Assembly (NCBI GenBank): GCA_944321825.1
Contig: CALUMU010000004.1
Span: 62,001 to 126,000, forward strand
DNA from: Candidatus Amulumruptor caecigallinarius
GTDB lineage: Bacteria > Bacteroidota > Bacteroidia > Bacteroidales > Muribaculaceae
Reading direction: 5' to 3'
Length of the DNA stretch: 64,000 nucleotides
The notes beneath the pieces were generated by a model, which was not told the DNA's origin, made no database searches, and saw only the letters and a program-made list of their open reading frames with translations. The position numbers were made by a program, and so were the translations under genes. Position 1 is the first letter of the stretch. Each line of letters opens with the position of its first letter. Positions 1 to 8,451 of this stretch are shown here, piece by piece.

Positions 1-554
1 AGGAGGCTAACCGTCGATTCGGCTCCAAGCCGGAAACTGCGCAGTCGCCGTCACGTCTGATAGTGAAGGTATCGGACAAAGCCGACCCGGCGATAAGGTC
101 ATACCTGTCAGATAAGGGTTATGAGCAAGGCGGAGATGTCAGCCAGTCGGGTCAGTTGACATTTTTCCTGCGTCTGACCACATCTGTGGTAGTGGCTATC
201 GGAGTGGTCATCACCTTGTTGTCATTCTTCATCTTGGTGCTGAGTATATATCTCTTGTTGCAGAAAAACCGCCGTAAAATACATGATCTGATGCTGCTGG
301 GATATTTTCCGGAAGATATATCCAAGGCATATGTGCGTATGGTGACTGTCATCAATGCAGGGGTTGTCTGCCTCTCGGCGGCAGTGGTTTTTATTGCCCA
401 GATGTTGTGGACATCGCAACTTGAGTTGATGCAGGCATCGCCGTCCTCTCTGTGGCTCACGTTCACTGCCATGGTTGGCATCATGGCAGTGCTTACGATC
501 CTGAGCATGGTTATCATACGCCGGCGGGTGTGTGCGACTTTCAGGCTCTCCTGA
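1..554 (+). CDS. FtsX-like ABC transporter permease, C-terminal part
   Basis: The reading frame is open from the left edge with no stop, so the gene starts outside the window; a GTG at 63 is only an internal codon. The visible part has a soluble stretch, then three hydrophobic segments (about window codons 55-80, 100-120 and 135-155). Between the first two lies a charged loop containing NRRKIHDLMLLGY. That pattern (TM helix, basic loop with a 'LGY' coupling-helix-like motif, two further helices) is typical of the C-terminal domain of FtsX/MacB-type permeases. The family moves lipoproteins, peptides or antimicrobials, or controls envelope enzymes; the substrate cannot be told here. The 3' end overlaps the convergent MFS gene by 14 nt. 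Confidence 0.75.
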   Translation, partial: EANRRFGSKPETAQSPSRLIVKVSDKADPAIRSYLSDKGYEQGGDVSQSGQLTFFLRLTTSVVVAIGVVITLLSFFILVLSIYLLLQKNRRKIHDLMLLGYFPEDISKAYVRMVTVINAGVVCLSAAVVFIAQMLWTSQLELMQASPSSLWLTFTAMVGIMAVLTILSMVIIRRRVCATFRLS

Positions 555-1698
555 CGCGTTCGTAATGGCGGTAGAGATAGAACAGCAGCGACGATCCTAT
601 GACGATGAGGGGGAGTCCGACTATGGATGGCGACAGGTAGTCGCCGGTTTCTCTGATGATTTCGCCTCCGAGCCATGCCGCTATGGCATTGCCGGCGTTG
701 TAGGCTATCTGTATGCAGGCGGCTCCGAGCATTTCCCCACCGTGTGAATAGCCTACTATCGAGCTTTGCAGCGGTCCGCCCGAACCGAACAGTATGGCGG
801 TGCCGAGCATCATCAGCACTACGGAGCAGATTTTTATGTCGGCACAGAAGTAAAATAGTATCAGCACGGGTATGGCGCAGACCTGTACACATGTTGCCAC
901 TCCTGCTGGTTTGAAGCGGTCAGCGAGTTGCCCGGCTATGAGATTGCCAGCAAACATGCCGAAGCCGGCTATGACCATCAGCCACGACATTGCATCGCGG
1001 CTGAATCCGCTGACGAGGGTGAGCTGGGGATCTATGAAGCTGTACCAGCAGTATATACCTGTCTGTCCGAGCAATATGCCACCGAATATCAGCCATGGCG
1101 GCAGCGTGCGCATGAATCGGAATTGTCCTTTAAATCCGCAGTCCTCCAATTTGTCGACTTGAGGGACCCAGAAGCGTATGGCTATGAAATTGAGTATGCC
1201 TGATACTGCTACGATGACATATGCCACACGCCATGATAGCAGATTGCTGACGAGAGTCCCTAAAGGAACTCCTCCGAGCGTCGCTACAGTCATACCGGCT
1301 ATCATCATCGATACCGCGCTGACAGCTTTGGAGGGGGAGGCGAGTTTTCGGGCTACTATGGCACCTACTCCGAAGTATGCTCCGTGTGGCAGCCCGGATA
1401 GAAACCGTGCGATGCAGAGGGTCCAGAACCCCGGGGCAAACGCGGCGAGGGCGTTGCCGACGGTTATGAGGGCGGCAAGGTAGAGCATCAGCCGCCGCAG
1501 GTCCATCTTGCGTACAAACAGCAGAGCCGGCGCGCCGAAGCATACGCCCAAAGCATAGGCGGAGATGAACCTCCCCGCCTTGTCAATCGATATGTTCATA
1601 CTATGGGCAAGGTCGCCGAGGATGCCCATGGTCATAAATTCAGTGATGCCGAGGGCAAAGGTGCCCAAGGCGAGTGCAAACAGTCCTTTTTTATTCAT
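541..1698 (-). CDS. MFS transporter, AraJ-like (DHA1) exporter
   Basis: A 385-residue inner-membrane protein with about 12 hydrophobic segments. The N-terminus (FALGITEFMTMGILGDLA) and the RFLSGLPHGAYFGVGA segment are typical of AraJ/YdhP-type DHA1 drug, sugar or metabolite exporters. Its ATG lies inside the last codons of trpA: the two genes share ATGAATAA (8 nt), so translation is probably coupled and the gene is transcribed with the trp operon. By context it could export an indole or aromatic product or analogue, but family membership alone does not give a substrate. It ends tail-to-tail (14-nt overlap) with the upstream permease gene. Confidence 0.85.
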   Translation of the reverse strand: MNKKGLFALALGTFALGITEFMTMGILGDLAHSMNISIDKAGRFISAYALGVCFGAPALLFVRKMDLRRLMLYLAALITVGNALAAFAPGFWTLCIARFLSGLPHGAYFGVGAIVARKLASPSKAVSAVSMMIAGMTVATLGGVPLGTLVSNLLSWRVAYVIVAVSGILNFIAIRFWVPQVDKLEDCGFKGQFRFMRTLPPWLIFGGILLGQTGIYCWYSFIDPQLTLVSGFSRDAMSWLMVIAGFGMFAGNLIAGQLADRFKPAGVATCVQVCAIPVLILFYFCADIKICSVVLMMLGTAILFGSGGPLQSSIVGYSHGGEMLGAACIQIAYNAGNAIAAWLGGEIIRETGDYLSPSIVGLPLIVIGSSLLFYLYRHYERVRRA

Positions 1699-2482
1699 TT
1701 TGTCGTTTTCCTATTGCGCACAGAAGTTCGTCGACAGCCTTGTCGGGCGAATCAGGGTGGGCTTCGAGGCATTTGATGAATTTGCTGCCGATGATGGCCC
1801 CTGACGAGTGGGCGCAAGCGTCAGCAAACGTCGAGGGATTGGAGATGCCGAATCCTATCAGGCGCGGATGCTGGAGTTGCAGGGCATCTATGCGGTTGAA
1901 GTAAGCATGTTGCCCGTCGCCGAAAGAGTCGCGAGTCCCGGTGGTCGCGGCAGCCGACACCATATATATGAATCCGTCACAGTGTTCGTCAATCAGGTGA
2001 ATACGCTCATCAGATGTTTCGGGCGTGATAAGCATTATCATGGGGATGTCGTATTTGCGGCACATCTCCTTGTAGTCGCTCAGATATTCGGCAAATGGTA
2101 GATCGGGGATAATAAGGGCATCGATACCTATCTCCTTGCATGTCTTGAAAAGATTCTCCGGGCCGTATTGGATGATAGGGTTGAGGTAGCCCATCAATAC
2201 GAGGGGTATATCGGGTGATGATTGGCGGGCTTCCCTGACCTGGTCGAGCAGGAGGGCTAATGTCATGCCGTTGCGCAAGGCTATGGTCGAGCTGTTCTGT
2301 ATGGTTTTGCCGTCGGCCATAGGGTCGCTGAATGGTATGCCGACTTCTATCATGTCGACACCTTTACTGTCGAGTGCCTTGATGATGCTGGCTGCCGAGT
2401 CGCGGTAGGGGAATCCGGCAGTGAAATATACAGAGAGTATATCGTTGTTCTTGTTGCTGAAAAGGGTGTTAAGTCTGTTCAT
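1691..2482 (-). CDS. trpA: Tryptophan synthase alpha subunit
   Basis: Cleaves indole-3-glycerol phosphate to indole and glyceraldehyde-3-phosphate and passes indole to TrpB in the alpha2beta2 complex. The 263-residue length is normal. The motif MIEVGIPFSDPMADG (about residues 44-58) carries the catalytic Glu46, and LIIPDLPFAE carries the second acidic residue; the phosphate-binding GFGISNPS is near the C-terminus. It is the last biosynthetic gene of the operon. Its start overlaps the trpF stop by 4 nt, and its stop lies inside the start of the MFS gene. Confidence 0.97.
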   Translation of the reverse strand: MNRLNTLFSNKNNDILSVYFTAGFPYRDSAASIIKALDSKGVDMIEVGIPFSDPMADGKTIQNSSTIALRNGMTLALLLDQVREARQSSPDIPLVLMGYLNPIIQYGPENLFKTCKEIGIDALIIPDLPFAEYLSDYKEMCRKYDIPMIMLITPETSDERIHLIDEHCDGFIYMVSAAATTGTRDSFGDGQHAYFNRIDALQLQHPRLIGFGISNPSTFADACAHSSGAIIGSKFIKCLEAHPDSPDKAVDELLCAIGKRQNE

Positions 2483-3114
2483 TTTGTCAAAGTGATTACA
2501 AAGTTAGTTAGTTTTTCTGAGTCTTTGAAGCCGGGTGAGGATTCAAAACGGCTGTTGAGGTCTATGCCGGCGAGATGAGGTCTGCTGAATGAGCGCAATA
2601 CCTCATCGGATGCCTCCGGTCCGATGCCTCCGCTCAACAGGTAAGGTACATCAAGCGTGTAACGGTCGAGTATTTTCCAGTCAAAACGCTGCCCGGAGCC
2701 TCCGTGCGCTGAGGTCTTGGTGTCGAATACAAACATCTCCACCGTGTCCTTGTAGGGTGTCAGCAAGCTGAAGTCGAAACCGTCATCAAGGCCGAACGCT
2801 TTCCATACGTGTAGTCCACGGGATTGGAGTTCCCGGCAGAAAAGGGGTGTCTCTGCGCCGTGGAGCTGCACGGTGTCGATGCCGTAGGCGTTGCATATGG
2901 CATGGATTGTCTCTGCGGATTCGTTGACAAATACTCCTACAGGGCGTGTGGCCGATGACAGCAGCGACAGGTTGCTCTGCGGCATACCTATGGCAGAGCG
3001 CGGCGATTTGTCATAAAAGATAAAGCCCATGTAATCAGGCGACAACGCCGCTATTTCCCGGATGTTGTCAGCATCGCGCATACCGCAGATTTTGAGCTTT
3101 TTGTCTCGTATCAT
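2479..3114 (-). CDS. trpF: Phosphoribosylanthranilate isomerase
   Basis: Performs the Amadori rearrangement of N-(5-phosphoribosyl)anthranilate to CdRP, the fourth step of tryptophan synthesis. A 211-residue TIM barrel with the N-terminal KICGMRD motif (catalytic Cys10), a central MFVFDTK strand with the general-acid Asp, and LLSGGIGPEA for phosphate binding. It stands alone rather than fused to trpC as in enteric bacteria. It is spaced 2 nt from trpC and overlaps trpA by 4 nt. Confidence 0.96.
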   Translation of the reverse strand: MIRDKKLKICGMRDADNIREIAALSPDYMGFIFYDKSPRSAIGMPQSNLSLLSSATRPVGVFVNESAETIHAICNAYGIDTVQLHGAETPLFCRELQSRGLHVWKAFGLDDGFDFSLLTPYKDTVEMFVFDTKTSAHGGSGQRFDWKILDRYTLDVPYLLSGGIGPEASDEVLRSFSRPHLAGIDLNSRFESSPGFKDSEKLTNFVITLTK

Positions 3115-3116
3115 TG

Positions 3117-3890
3117 TTATAATTCGTTGCTCAGAAACCGGCGGAGGGCATCAGCCGGGTGGTCGTGGCGCATGAATGTCTCTCCGATGAGGAAACCGCG
3201 ATAGCCGGCATCACGCAGACGGTTGACTTCAGAGATGGAAGTAAGGCCGCTTTCTGCCACTTTTACCACGTTGTCGGGGAGCAAGGATGCTATGTGGAGT
3301 GACAGGGTTGGGTCGGTGCGGAAAGTCGTGAGGTCACGGTTGTTGACCCCCACCATGTCTGCATCCGTCGGCAGTTTGTCGAGTTCGGCTACGTTGTGCA
3401 CTTCTACGAGTACTTCCAATCCGTTGGCATGGGCATATCGGGTGAACCGTTGCATCTCTTCAGCAGAGAGGACGGCTGCAATCAGCAGTACTGCCGAAGC
3501 ACCGTATAGACGAGCCTGTGCTATCTGAAATTCGCTGACGGTGAAATCTTTACGCAATAGCGGCATTGATACCAATGATGATGCTACGGCAAGGTCGGTC
3601 AGTGAACCGCCGAAGTATGGTGTGTCGGTCAGCACAGAGCAGGCGGCGGCTCCGGCTTGTTCGTAGCCTGGGATTATGTCGTTGACCATGGCTTTGGGGT
3701 GTATCTCGCCTTTTGAAGGGCTGCGGCGTTTGAACTCGGCAATGATGCCGGTCTGACTGTTGATAAGTGCAGACTTCATCGAAGGGGACATCATGCTGCC
3801 GCTAATGTCGGGTATGCCGCCGACGCGCTTAATCTCTGCATCTATCTCGCGACGCTTGTTTGCGATGATTTCGTCAAGTATGTTTGCCAT
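3117..3890 (-). CDS. trpC: Indole-3-glycerol phosphate synthase
   Basis: Closes the indole ring: CdRP to indole-3-glycerol phosphate with loss of CO2 and water. 257 residues, the usual size of a monofunctional TrpC. Visible signatures are IIAEFKRRSPSKG (catalytic Lys54), LLRKDF, GVNNRDL and the phosphate-binding VAESGL. It lies 4 nt downstream of trpD and 2 nt upstream of trpF, in a tightly packed operon. Confidence 0.97.
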   Translation of the reverse strand: MANILDEIIANKRREIDAEIKRVGGIPDISGSMMSPSMKSALINSQTGIIAEFKRRSPSKGEIHPKAMVNDIIPGYEQAGAAACSVLTDTPYFGGSLTDLAVASSLVSMPLLRKDFTVSEFQIAQARLYGASAVLLIAAVLSAEEMQRFTRYAHANGLEVLVEVHNVAELDKLPTDADMVGVNNRDLTTFRTDPTLSLHIASLLPDNVVKVAESGLTSISEVNRLRDAGYRGFLIGETFMRHDHPADALRRFLSNEL

Positions 3891-3894
3891 GGCT

Positions 3895-4890
3895 TCAGGA
3901 ATTGACTGTTACAAATCTGCGGAAGGCTTCGAGTGCACGGCCGCTTTCAAGCGACTCGCGGGCTGTGGCAACTGCGTCGGCTAATGACATGGCTGGTTCG
4001 AGGGTCTTGAGCGCGAAAGCGGCATTGGCTATCACGCAGTCGGCTTGCTCTTTAGAGCCACGTCCTGCGAGTACGCGGTCGAAGATGGCCGATGCTTCCT
4101 CCACGCTGTCGCCACCGTATAAGTCGCTTTGGCGTACCTGTGAGAGTCCGAGCATGGAGGCATCCATGAGCCTTTCGCCGTCGGCCGATGCTACTTTAAA
4201 TGGTGATGTCAGCGATATTTCATCGTAGCCGTCAAGCGAGTGGACCACGGTGCAGTTCACCCCCTGCTGGCGGGCTATGTAGTCATACAGCCGCAGCAGT
4301 TTAAGGTTGTAGACACCGAGCAGCTGGTATTTCGGCATAACGGGGTTGACGAGCGGACCGAGCATGTTGAAAAATGTCCTCACTGCGAGTGCTTTACGTA
4401 CCGGACCGACACTTTTGAGTGCCGGATTGAAAAGCGGTGCGTGGAGGTATGCCACGCCGCTCTCGTCAAGCGAACGGCGCAGAAGGTCGTTGTCGTTGGT
4501 GAACTTGACCCCGTGCTGCATCATCACATTTGATGCGCCCGATACCGAACTTGCTCCGAAGTTGCCGTGTTTGACCACTTTGCGCCCGCTCCCCGCTACG
4601 ACAAAACATGTGGCGGTGGAGATGTTGAATGTATTCTTGCCGTCACCTCCGGTGCCGACGATGTCGATGGCCTCGTAGTCGTCAAGATTGACGGGGTTGC
4701 GCCGCTCAAGCACTGCATCGCGGAATCCGCTCAATTCGTCCTGTGTGATGCTGCGCATCAGAAATACGGTCATAAACGCTGACAGCTGTGCATCGTTGTA
4801 TCGTCCGTCGGCGATATTGAGCAGCACTCGTCGTGACTCTTCGCGTGACAGGCTTTTGTGCTCAAACATTTTATATAGCAGGTCTTTCAT
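3895..4890 (-). CDS. trpD: Anthranilate phosphoribosyltransferase
   Basis: Transfers the phosphoribosyl group of PRPP to anthranilate. 331 residues, the monofunctional form, not fused to the TrpG amidotransferase. The glycine-rich PRPP site GTGGDGKNTFNIST begins at residue 79, followed by KHGNFGASS, and by RTFFNMLGPLVNP for anthranilate and Mg2+ binding. Operon position is between trpG (22 nt upstream) and trpC (4 nt downstream). Confidence 0.97.
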   Translation of the reverse strand: MKDLLYKMFEHKSLSREESRRVLLNIADGRYNDAQLSAFMTVFLMRSITQDELSGFRDAVLERRNPVNLDDYEAIDIVGTGGDGKNTFNISTATCFVVAGSGRKVVKHGNFGASSVSGASNVMMQHGVKFTNDNDLLRRSLDESGVAYLHAPLFNPALKSVGPVRKALAVRTFFNMLGPLVNPVMPKYQLLGVYNLKLLRLYDYIARQQGVNCTVVHSLDGYDEISLTSPFKVASADGERLMDASMLGLSQVRQSDLYGGDSVEEASAIFDRVLAGRGSKEQADCVIANAAFALKTLEPAMSLADAVATARESLESGRALEAFRRFVTVNS

Positions 4891-4912
4891 CTTGTGCTTT
4901 AGTGGCTAATGG

Positions 4913-5476
4913 TTAGTGGTTGATCCAGTTGCGTAATATGTTGATTCCTTCGGGAGTGAGTATGGATTCGGGGTGGAATTGCACTCCGCGTATGTCGTAG
5001 TTGCGGTGCCTCAATGCCATGATTTCTCCGTCGGGGCTTGTCGCCAATACTTCAAGGCAGTCGGGCAGACCATCCTTGCATACCACCCATGAGTGGTAGC
5101 GGCCTACGTCGATTGTGTCAGGCAGGCCGTCAAACATGTAGTCGGGCTTGTCGATAGTAATCGAGGACTTTATGCCGTGGTACACGGTGGGCAGGTTTTT
5201 GAGTTTTGCGCCGAAACATTCGCCTATGGCTTGATGTCCGAGGCATATGCCTAAGATAGGCTTTGATGACGAGTAGCGTTGCAGCATTTCCGGCACAATC
5301 CCAGCCTCTGAAGGGATGCCCGGCCCCGGAGATATGATGATTTTGTCATAGTGTGCCACATCGTCTACGCCAATCATGTCGTTGCGGTAGATGGTTGGCT
5401 CGATGCCGAGAGAGCGTATGGCATGTACTATGTTATATGTAAACGAATCGTAGTTGTCTATTATAAGGAGTCGCAT
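4913..5476 (-). CDS. trpG: Anthranilate synthase component II (glutamine amidotransferase)
   Basis: Class I glutamine amidotransferase that supplies ammonia to TrpE; it may also serve p-aminobenzoate synthesis, since such subunits are often shared and pabA cannot be excluded by sequence alone. 187 residues. The catalytic triad is visible: Cys78 in GICLGHQ, and His168 and Glu170 in GVQFHPES. The N-terminal DNYDSFTYN and SPGPG motifs are intact. It sits between trpE and trpD, which supports the trp assignment. Confidence 0.96.
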   Translation of the reverse strand: MRLLIIDNYDSFTYNIVHAIRSLGIEPTIYRNDMIGVDDVAHYDKIIISPGPGIPSEAGIVPEMLQRYSSSKPILGICLGHQAIGECFGAKLKNLPTVYHGIKSSITIDKPDYMFDGLPDTIDVGRYHSWVVCKDGLPDCLEVLATSPDGEIMALRHRNYDIRGVQFHPESILTPEGINILRNWINH

Positions 5477-5509
5477 ATAAGGCTATATTAAATAAGGTGT
5501 AAGGTGGGA

Positions 5510-6913
5510 TTAGTGTCCGAATTGGCTTGCATATACGAGGGCTGTGCGTAAGGCTCCGAGCTTGTTGGCAGTCTCTTTAAGCTCGTTTTCAGGAACCGAG
5601 CGGGCTACAATCCCTGCCCCGGCCTGGCTGTAAAGTGTGTGGTCGATGCTGAGGAAACTGCGGATGGTGATGGCCTGGTTGAGGTCGCCGTTGAAGCCGA
5701 TGACACCGATGCAGCCGCCATACACTCCTCTCGAATGTGATTCGATGTCGTTGATGAGCTGCATGGCTCTGACTTTTGGCGCTCCGCTGAGTGTGCCGGC
5801 AGGGAAAGTGTCGGCAAACAGCCGCAATGTGTCGGCTCCGTCGGGCAGAGTGGCTTTGACCCGTGACACCATGTGGATGACATGGCTGTAGTACTGTATC
5901 TGGCGCAGGAAGTCTATGCTTACACGGCCTCCGCTGCGGCTCAGGTCGTTGCGGGCGAGGTCTACCAGCATGATGTGTTCGGCGTTTTCCTTTTCGTCAT
6001 CGAGGAGTGCCGCAGCCAGCCCGCTGTCACGCTGGTCGTCGCCTGTGCGCTTGAATGTGCCGGCTATGGGGTCGATATAGGCGGTGTTGCCGTTGACGCG
6101 TAGGTGCGTCTCTGGTGACGAGCCGAACATACGGAAATCGCTGAAATCGAAATAGAAAAGGTAGGGCGATGGGTTGACGCACCGCAATGCCCTGTAGACG
6201 TTGAACTCGTCGCCGCTGAAGCGTTGTTCGTGGCGGCGCGACAGCACTATCTGGAACACATCCCCACGCATGGCGTGTCGGATGCCTCGCTCTACCATAT
6301 GTATGTAGTCGTCATCGCTGATAGGGGATGTCGGTTCGCCTACGAGCTGGAACGGATACTGTGCTATGTTGTTGTTATGGATGACGCTGATAAGTTCGTC
6401 GATTCCCGATGTTTCACCCGGAAGGATGCGCTCGTATATGGTCAGTTCGTTTTTGTAGTGGTTGAGGCATATCACGTAGCGGTAGAATATGTACTTCATG
6501 TCGGGTATGCAGCGGAACCGGTCTTCACGCTGGCGGATGTCCACTTTCTCGAAGTAGCGGACTGCGTCATATGCCGTGAACCCGAACAGGAGGTTGCCGC
6601 TTTCAGGTTCGCCGTTGAAACTGTAGCTTTTGAGGTATGCATTAAAAGCCGGTACCACACCGTCGCAATCCGTGACTGCGGTATTTTCTCCTGAGCCGTC
6701 GGGACGTGTCGTTATTATACGTTCGCCATGCACGGTGAAAGCCCCCGTGGGTTCTACGCCGATATAGCTCATGGCATTGGAGGAGGTGTGGTAGTCGGAG
6801 CTTTCAAGCAGAGCCGACGATGGGTGCAGGTCTCTGATTTTCAGATACAGGCTGACGGGGGTTTCGAGGTCGGCCGGTATGATTCGCTTGTTGATGTGTA
6901 TTTTGCAGGTCAT
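5510..6913 (-). CDS. trpE: Anthranilate synthase component I
   Basis: Converts chorismate to anthranilate using ammonia from TrpG, the committed step of the pathway. 467 residues. The N-terminal LLES motif (residues 35-38) belongs to the tryptophan-binding feedback site, so allosteric inhibition is expected. The chorismate-binding half holds the DPIAGTFKRTG, LVDLARNDL and FPAGTLSGAPK motifs. It follows trpB by 19 nt and precedes trpG by 33 nt. Confidence 0.97.
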   Translation of the reverse strand: MTCKIHINKRIIPADLETPVSLYLKIRDLHPSSALLESSDYHTSSNAMSYIGVEPTGAFTVHGERIITTRPDGSGENTAVTDCDGVVPAFNAYLKSYSFNGEPESGNLLFGFTAYDAVRYFEKVDIRQREDRFRCIPDMKYIFYRYVICLNHYKNELTIYERILPGETSGIDELISVIHNNNIAQYPFQLVGEPTSPISDDDYIHMVERGIRHAMRGDVFQIVLSRRHEQRFSGDEFNVYRALRCVNPSPYLFYFDFSDFRMFGSSPETHLRVNGNTAYIDPIAGTFKRTGDDQRDSGLAAALLDDEKENAEHIMLVDLARNDLSRSGGRVSIDFLRQIQYYSHVIHMVSRVKATLPDGADTLRLFADTFPAGTLSGAPKVRAMQLINDIESHSRGVYGGCIGVIGFNGDLNQAITIRSFLSIDHTLYSQAGAGIVARSVPENELKETANKLGALRTALVYASQFGH

Positions 6914-6932
6914 AGTTTCGCTGTATATAATA

Positions 6933-8120
6933 TTATATATATGTCAGATAAGTGTGGAGGTCTTTGTCGCCGCGTCCCGAAAGGTTGATGACGACGGTGT
7001 CGTCCGGGCGGAACTTTTTCAGGTCGAGTACTCCGAGTGCATGGGCGCTTTCAAGAGCTGGAATGATGCCCTCAGTGCGTGTGAGGTTGTAGGCGGCATC
7101 CAAAGCTTGGCGGTCGGTGACGGGGAGTACTTCGGCGCGCCCTGATGTGGCAAGAAATGCGTGCAGCGGCCCTATGCCCGGATAATCCAGCCCGGAGGAG
7201 ATGCTGTAGGGTTCGATAATCTGTCCGTCAGCGGTCTGCATCACGTAGGTACGTGCTCCGTGTATGATTCCTTCCGACCCGGCACAGATTGTTGCTGCCG
7301 TCTCGGCGGTATCGGCTCCCAACCCGGCGGCTTCGGCGGCAATCAGCTTGACCGAAGGCTCGTTGATGAAGTGGTAAAATGCTCCGGCTGCGTTGCTGCC
7401 GCCGCCTACGCAGGCTATCACATAGTCGGGAAGTTCGGAGCCAGTCATCTCCATGAGCTGCGCTCTCATCTCCTCTGAGATTATGCTCTGGAAATATGCG
7501 ACAATCTCAGGATAGGGGTGCGGTCCTACGGTAGAGCCGATGATATAATAGCTGTCGGGATTGCAGCACCAGTCGCGTATCGCCTCGTTTGTGGCGTCTT
7601 TGAGGGTCATGTTGCCTGATGTAACCGGCTCGACGCGGGTACCGAGCATCTGCATACGCTGCACGTTGGGCTGCTGGCGTTCGACATCCGTTTTGCCCAT
7701 ATAGACGATGCACTCCAGGCCCATCAGAGCGCATACAGTGGCGGTCGCTACGCCGTGCTGTCCGGCCCCGGTCTCTGCAATGATACGGCGTTTGCCCATC
7801 CGCTTTGCGAGCAGTGCCTGTCCGATAGCGTTGTTGATTTTGTGTGCGCCGGTGTGGTTGAGGTCTTCCCGCTTGAGGTAGATATTGGTGCCGTATTGTT
7901 CGCTCAGACGGTTGGCGCGGTAGAGGGGCGAAGGGCGGCCCACATAGTCGCGCATCAGCCGGTCGAACTCGTTCATAAAATCGTCATCGTTGACATAGCG
8001 GTCAAAGGCTTCACAGAGCTCTTTTACATTGCGGTGCAGTATTTCGGGGATATATGCGCCTCCGAAGCGTCCGTAATAGCCGTTGGTGTCGATGGGTAGT
8101 AGTCGTTGATATTTTTTCAT
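6933..8120 (-). CDS. trpB: Tryptophan synthase beta subunit
   Basis: PLP enzyme that condenses indole with serine to give tryptophan. 395 residues. The Schiff-base lysine is Lys94 in HTGAHKINN, and the phosphate loop is GGGSNAAG. It is the first structural gene of the operon, the order normal for Bacteroides relatives and unlike enteric bacteria. The start is 36 nt downstream of the U-run of the attenuator terminator, so all expression from the mapped promoter must pass the leader peptide and attenuator. Confidence 0.97.
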   Translation of the reverse strand: MKKYQRLLPIDTNGYYGRFGGAYIPEILHRNVKELCEAFDRYVNDDDFMNEFDRLMRDYVGRPSPLYRANRLSEQYGTNIYLKREDLNHTGAHKINNAIGQALLAKRMGKRRIIAETGAGQHGVATATVCALMGLECIVYMGKTDVERQQPNVQRMQMLGTRVEPVTSGNMTLKDATNEAIRDWCCNPDSYYIIGSTVGPHPYPEIVAYFQSIISEEMRAQLMEMTGSELPDYVIACVGGGSNAAGAFYHFINEPSVKLIAAEAAGLGADTAETAATICAGSEGIIHGARTYVMQTADGQIIEPYSISSGLDYPGIGPLHAFLATSGRAEVLPVTDRQALDAAYNLTRTEGIIPALESAHALGVLDLKKFRPDDTVVINLSGRGDKDLHTYLTYI

Positions 8121-8155
8121 AATTATTATGGAGGTGGGGTGAAAAATATACAGAT

Positions 8156-8198
8156 AAAAAAAGCGAAGCCATCAAGTAGTGTTTACTCGATGGCTTCG
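8156..8198 (-). terminator. trp operon attenuator: intrinsic terminator
   Basis: Read on the minus strand, CGAAGCCATC (8198-8189) pairs perfectly with GATGGCTTCG (8173-8164). The stem is extended by a 4-bp inner helix across one mismatch, and a 5-nt loop closes it. A run of seven T follows at 8162-8156. It lies between the leader peptide and trpB, not after a gene, so it acts as an attenuator. Its 5' arm can alternatively pair through GCCATCGA (8194-8187) with TCGATGGC inside the leader peptide gene (8276-8269), which would prevent terminator formation. Confidence 0.9.
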
Positions 8199-8245
8199 TG
8201 ATGAAGTTGTTATGTTTATGTCAGACGTTTGCAGTCAGCCGGTCG

Positions 8246-8329
8246 TCAGTTTGTATACACACATGATTGCCATCGATGTTTATCACCGATGCGCCACCAA
8301 CGATTGACTGATGTAATTGCGTTATACAT
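8246..8329 (-). CDS. trpL: trp leader peptide (27 aa, tandem Trp)
   Basis: A short minus-strand reading frame that starts ATG TAT AAC GCA and ends TGA. It encodes 27 residues with Trp at positions 11, 12 and 20 (context VNRWWRIGDKHRWQ). It begins about 23 nt after the predicted transcription start and ends about 48 nt before the attenuator stem. Three Trp codons in 27, two of them adjacent, are far above chance for the rarest amino acid. A ribosome stalled at codons 11-12 would leave the antiterminator segment around codons 18-20 free to pair with the terminator 5' arm. No clear Shine-Dalgarno precedes it, as is usual in this phylum. Confidence 0.85.
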   Translation of the reverse strand: MYNAITSVNRWWRIGDKHRWQSCVYTN

Positions 8330-8358
8330 TAATGTCTGCGAATAGTCTAATGATGTTG

Positions 8359-8389
8359 CAAATATATAGAGTTTCTTGGTAGTGTGCAA
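8359..8389 (-). promoter_or_regulatory. trp operon promoter (sigma-ABfr type)
   Basis: Minus-strand TTG (8389-8387) and TATATTTG (8366-8359) are separated by exactly 20 nt. This matches the Bacteroidetes housekeeping consensus TTG-N19/21-TAnnTTTG. Transcription should start near 8352, just upstream of the Trp-rich leader peptide. Confidence 0.8.
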
Positions 8390-8451
8390 GTATTTGCCAA
8401 TAAAAAATCGGGAAAACAGTCAAATTTCTTCTAAACCGTGTAGATGCGTGA

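Noticed and set aside
152-892. 246-codon minus-strand ORF
   Set aside because: Arg/His-rich composition and position antisense to the permease and MFS genes show it is a shadow frame.
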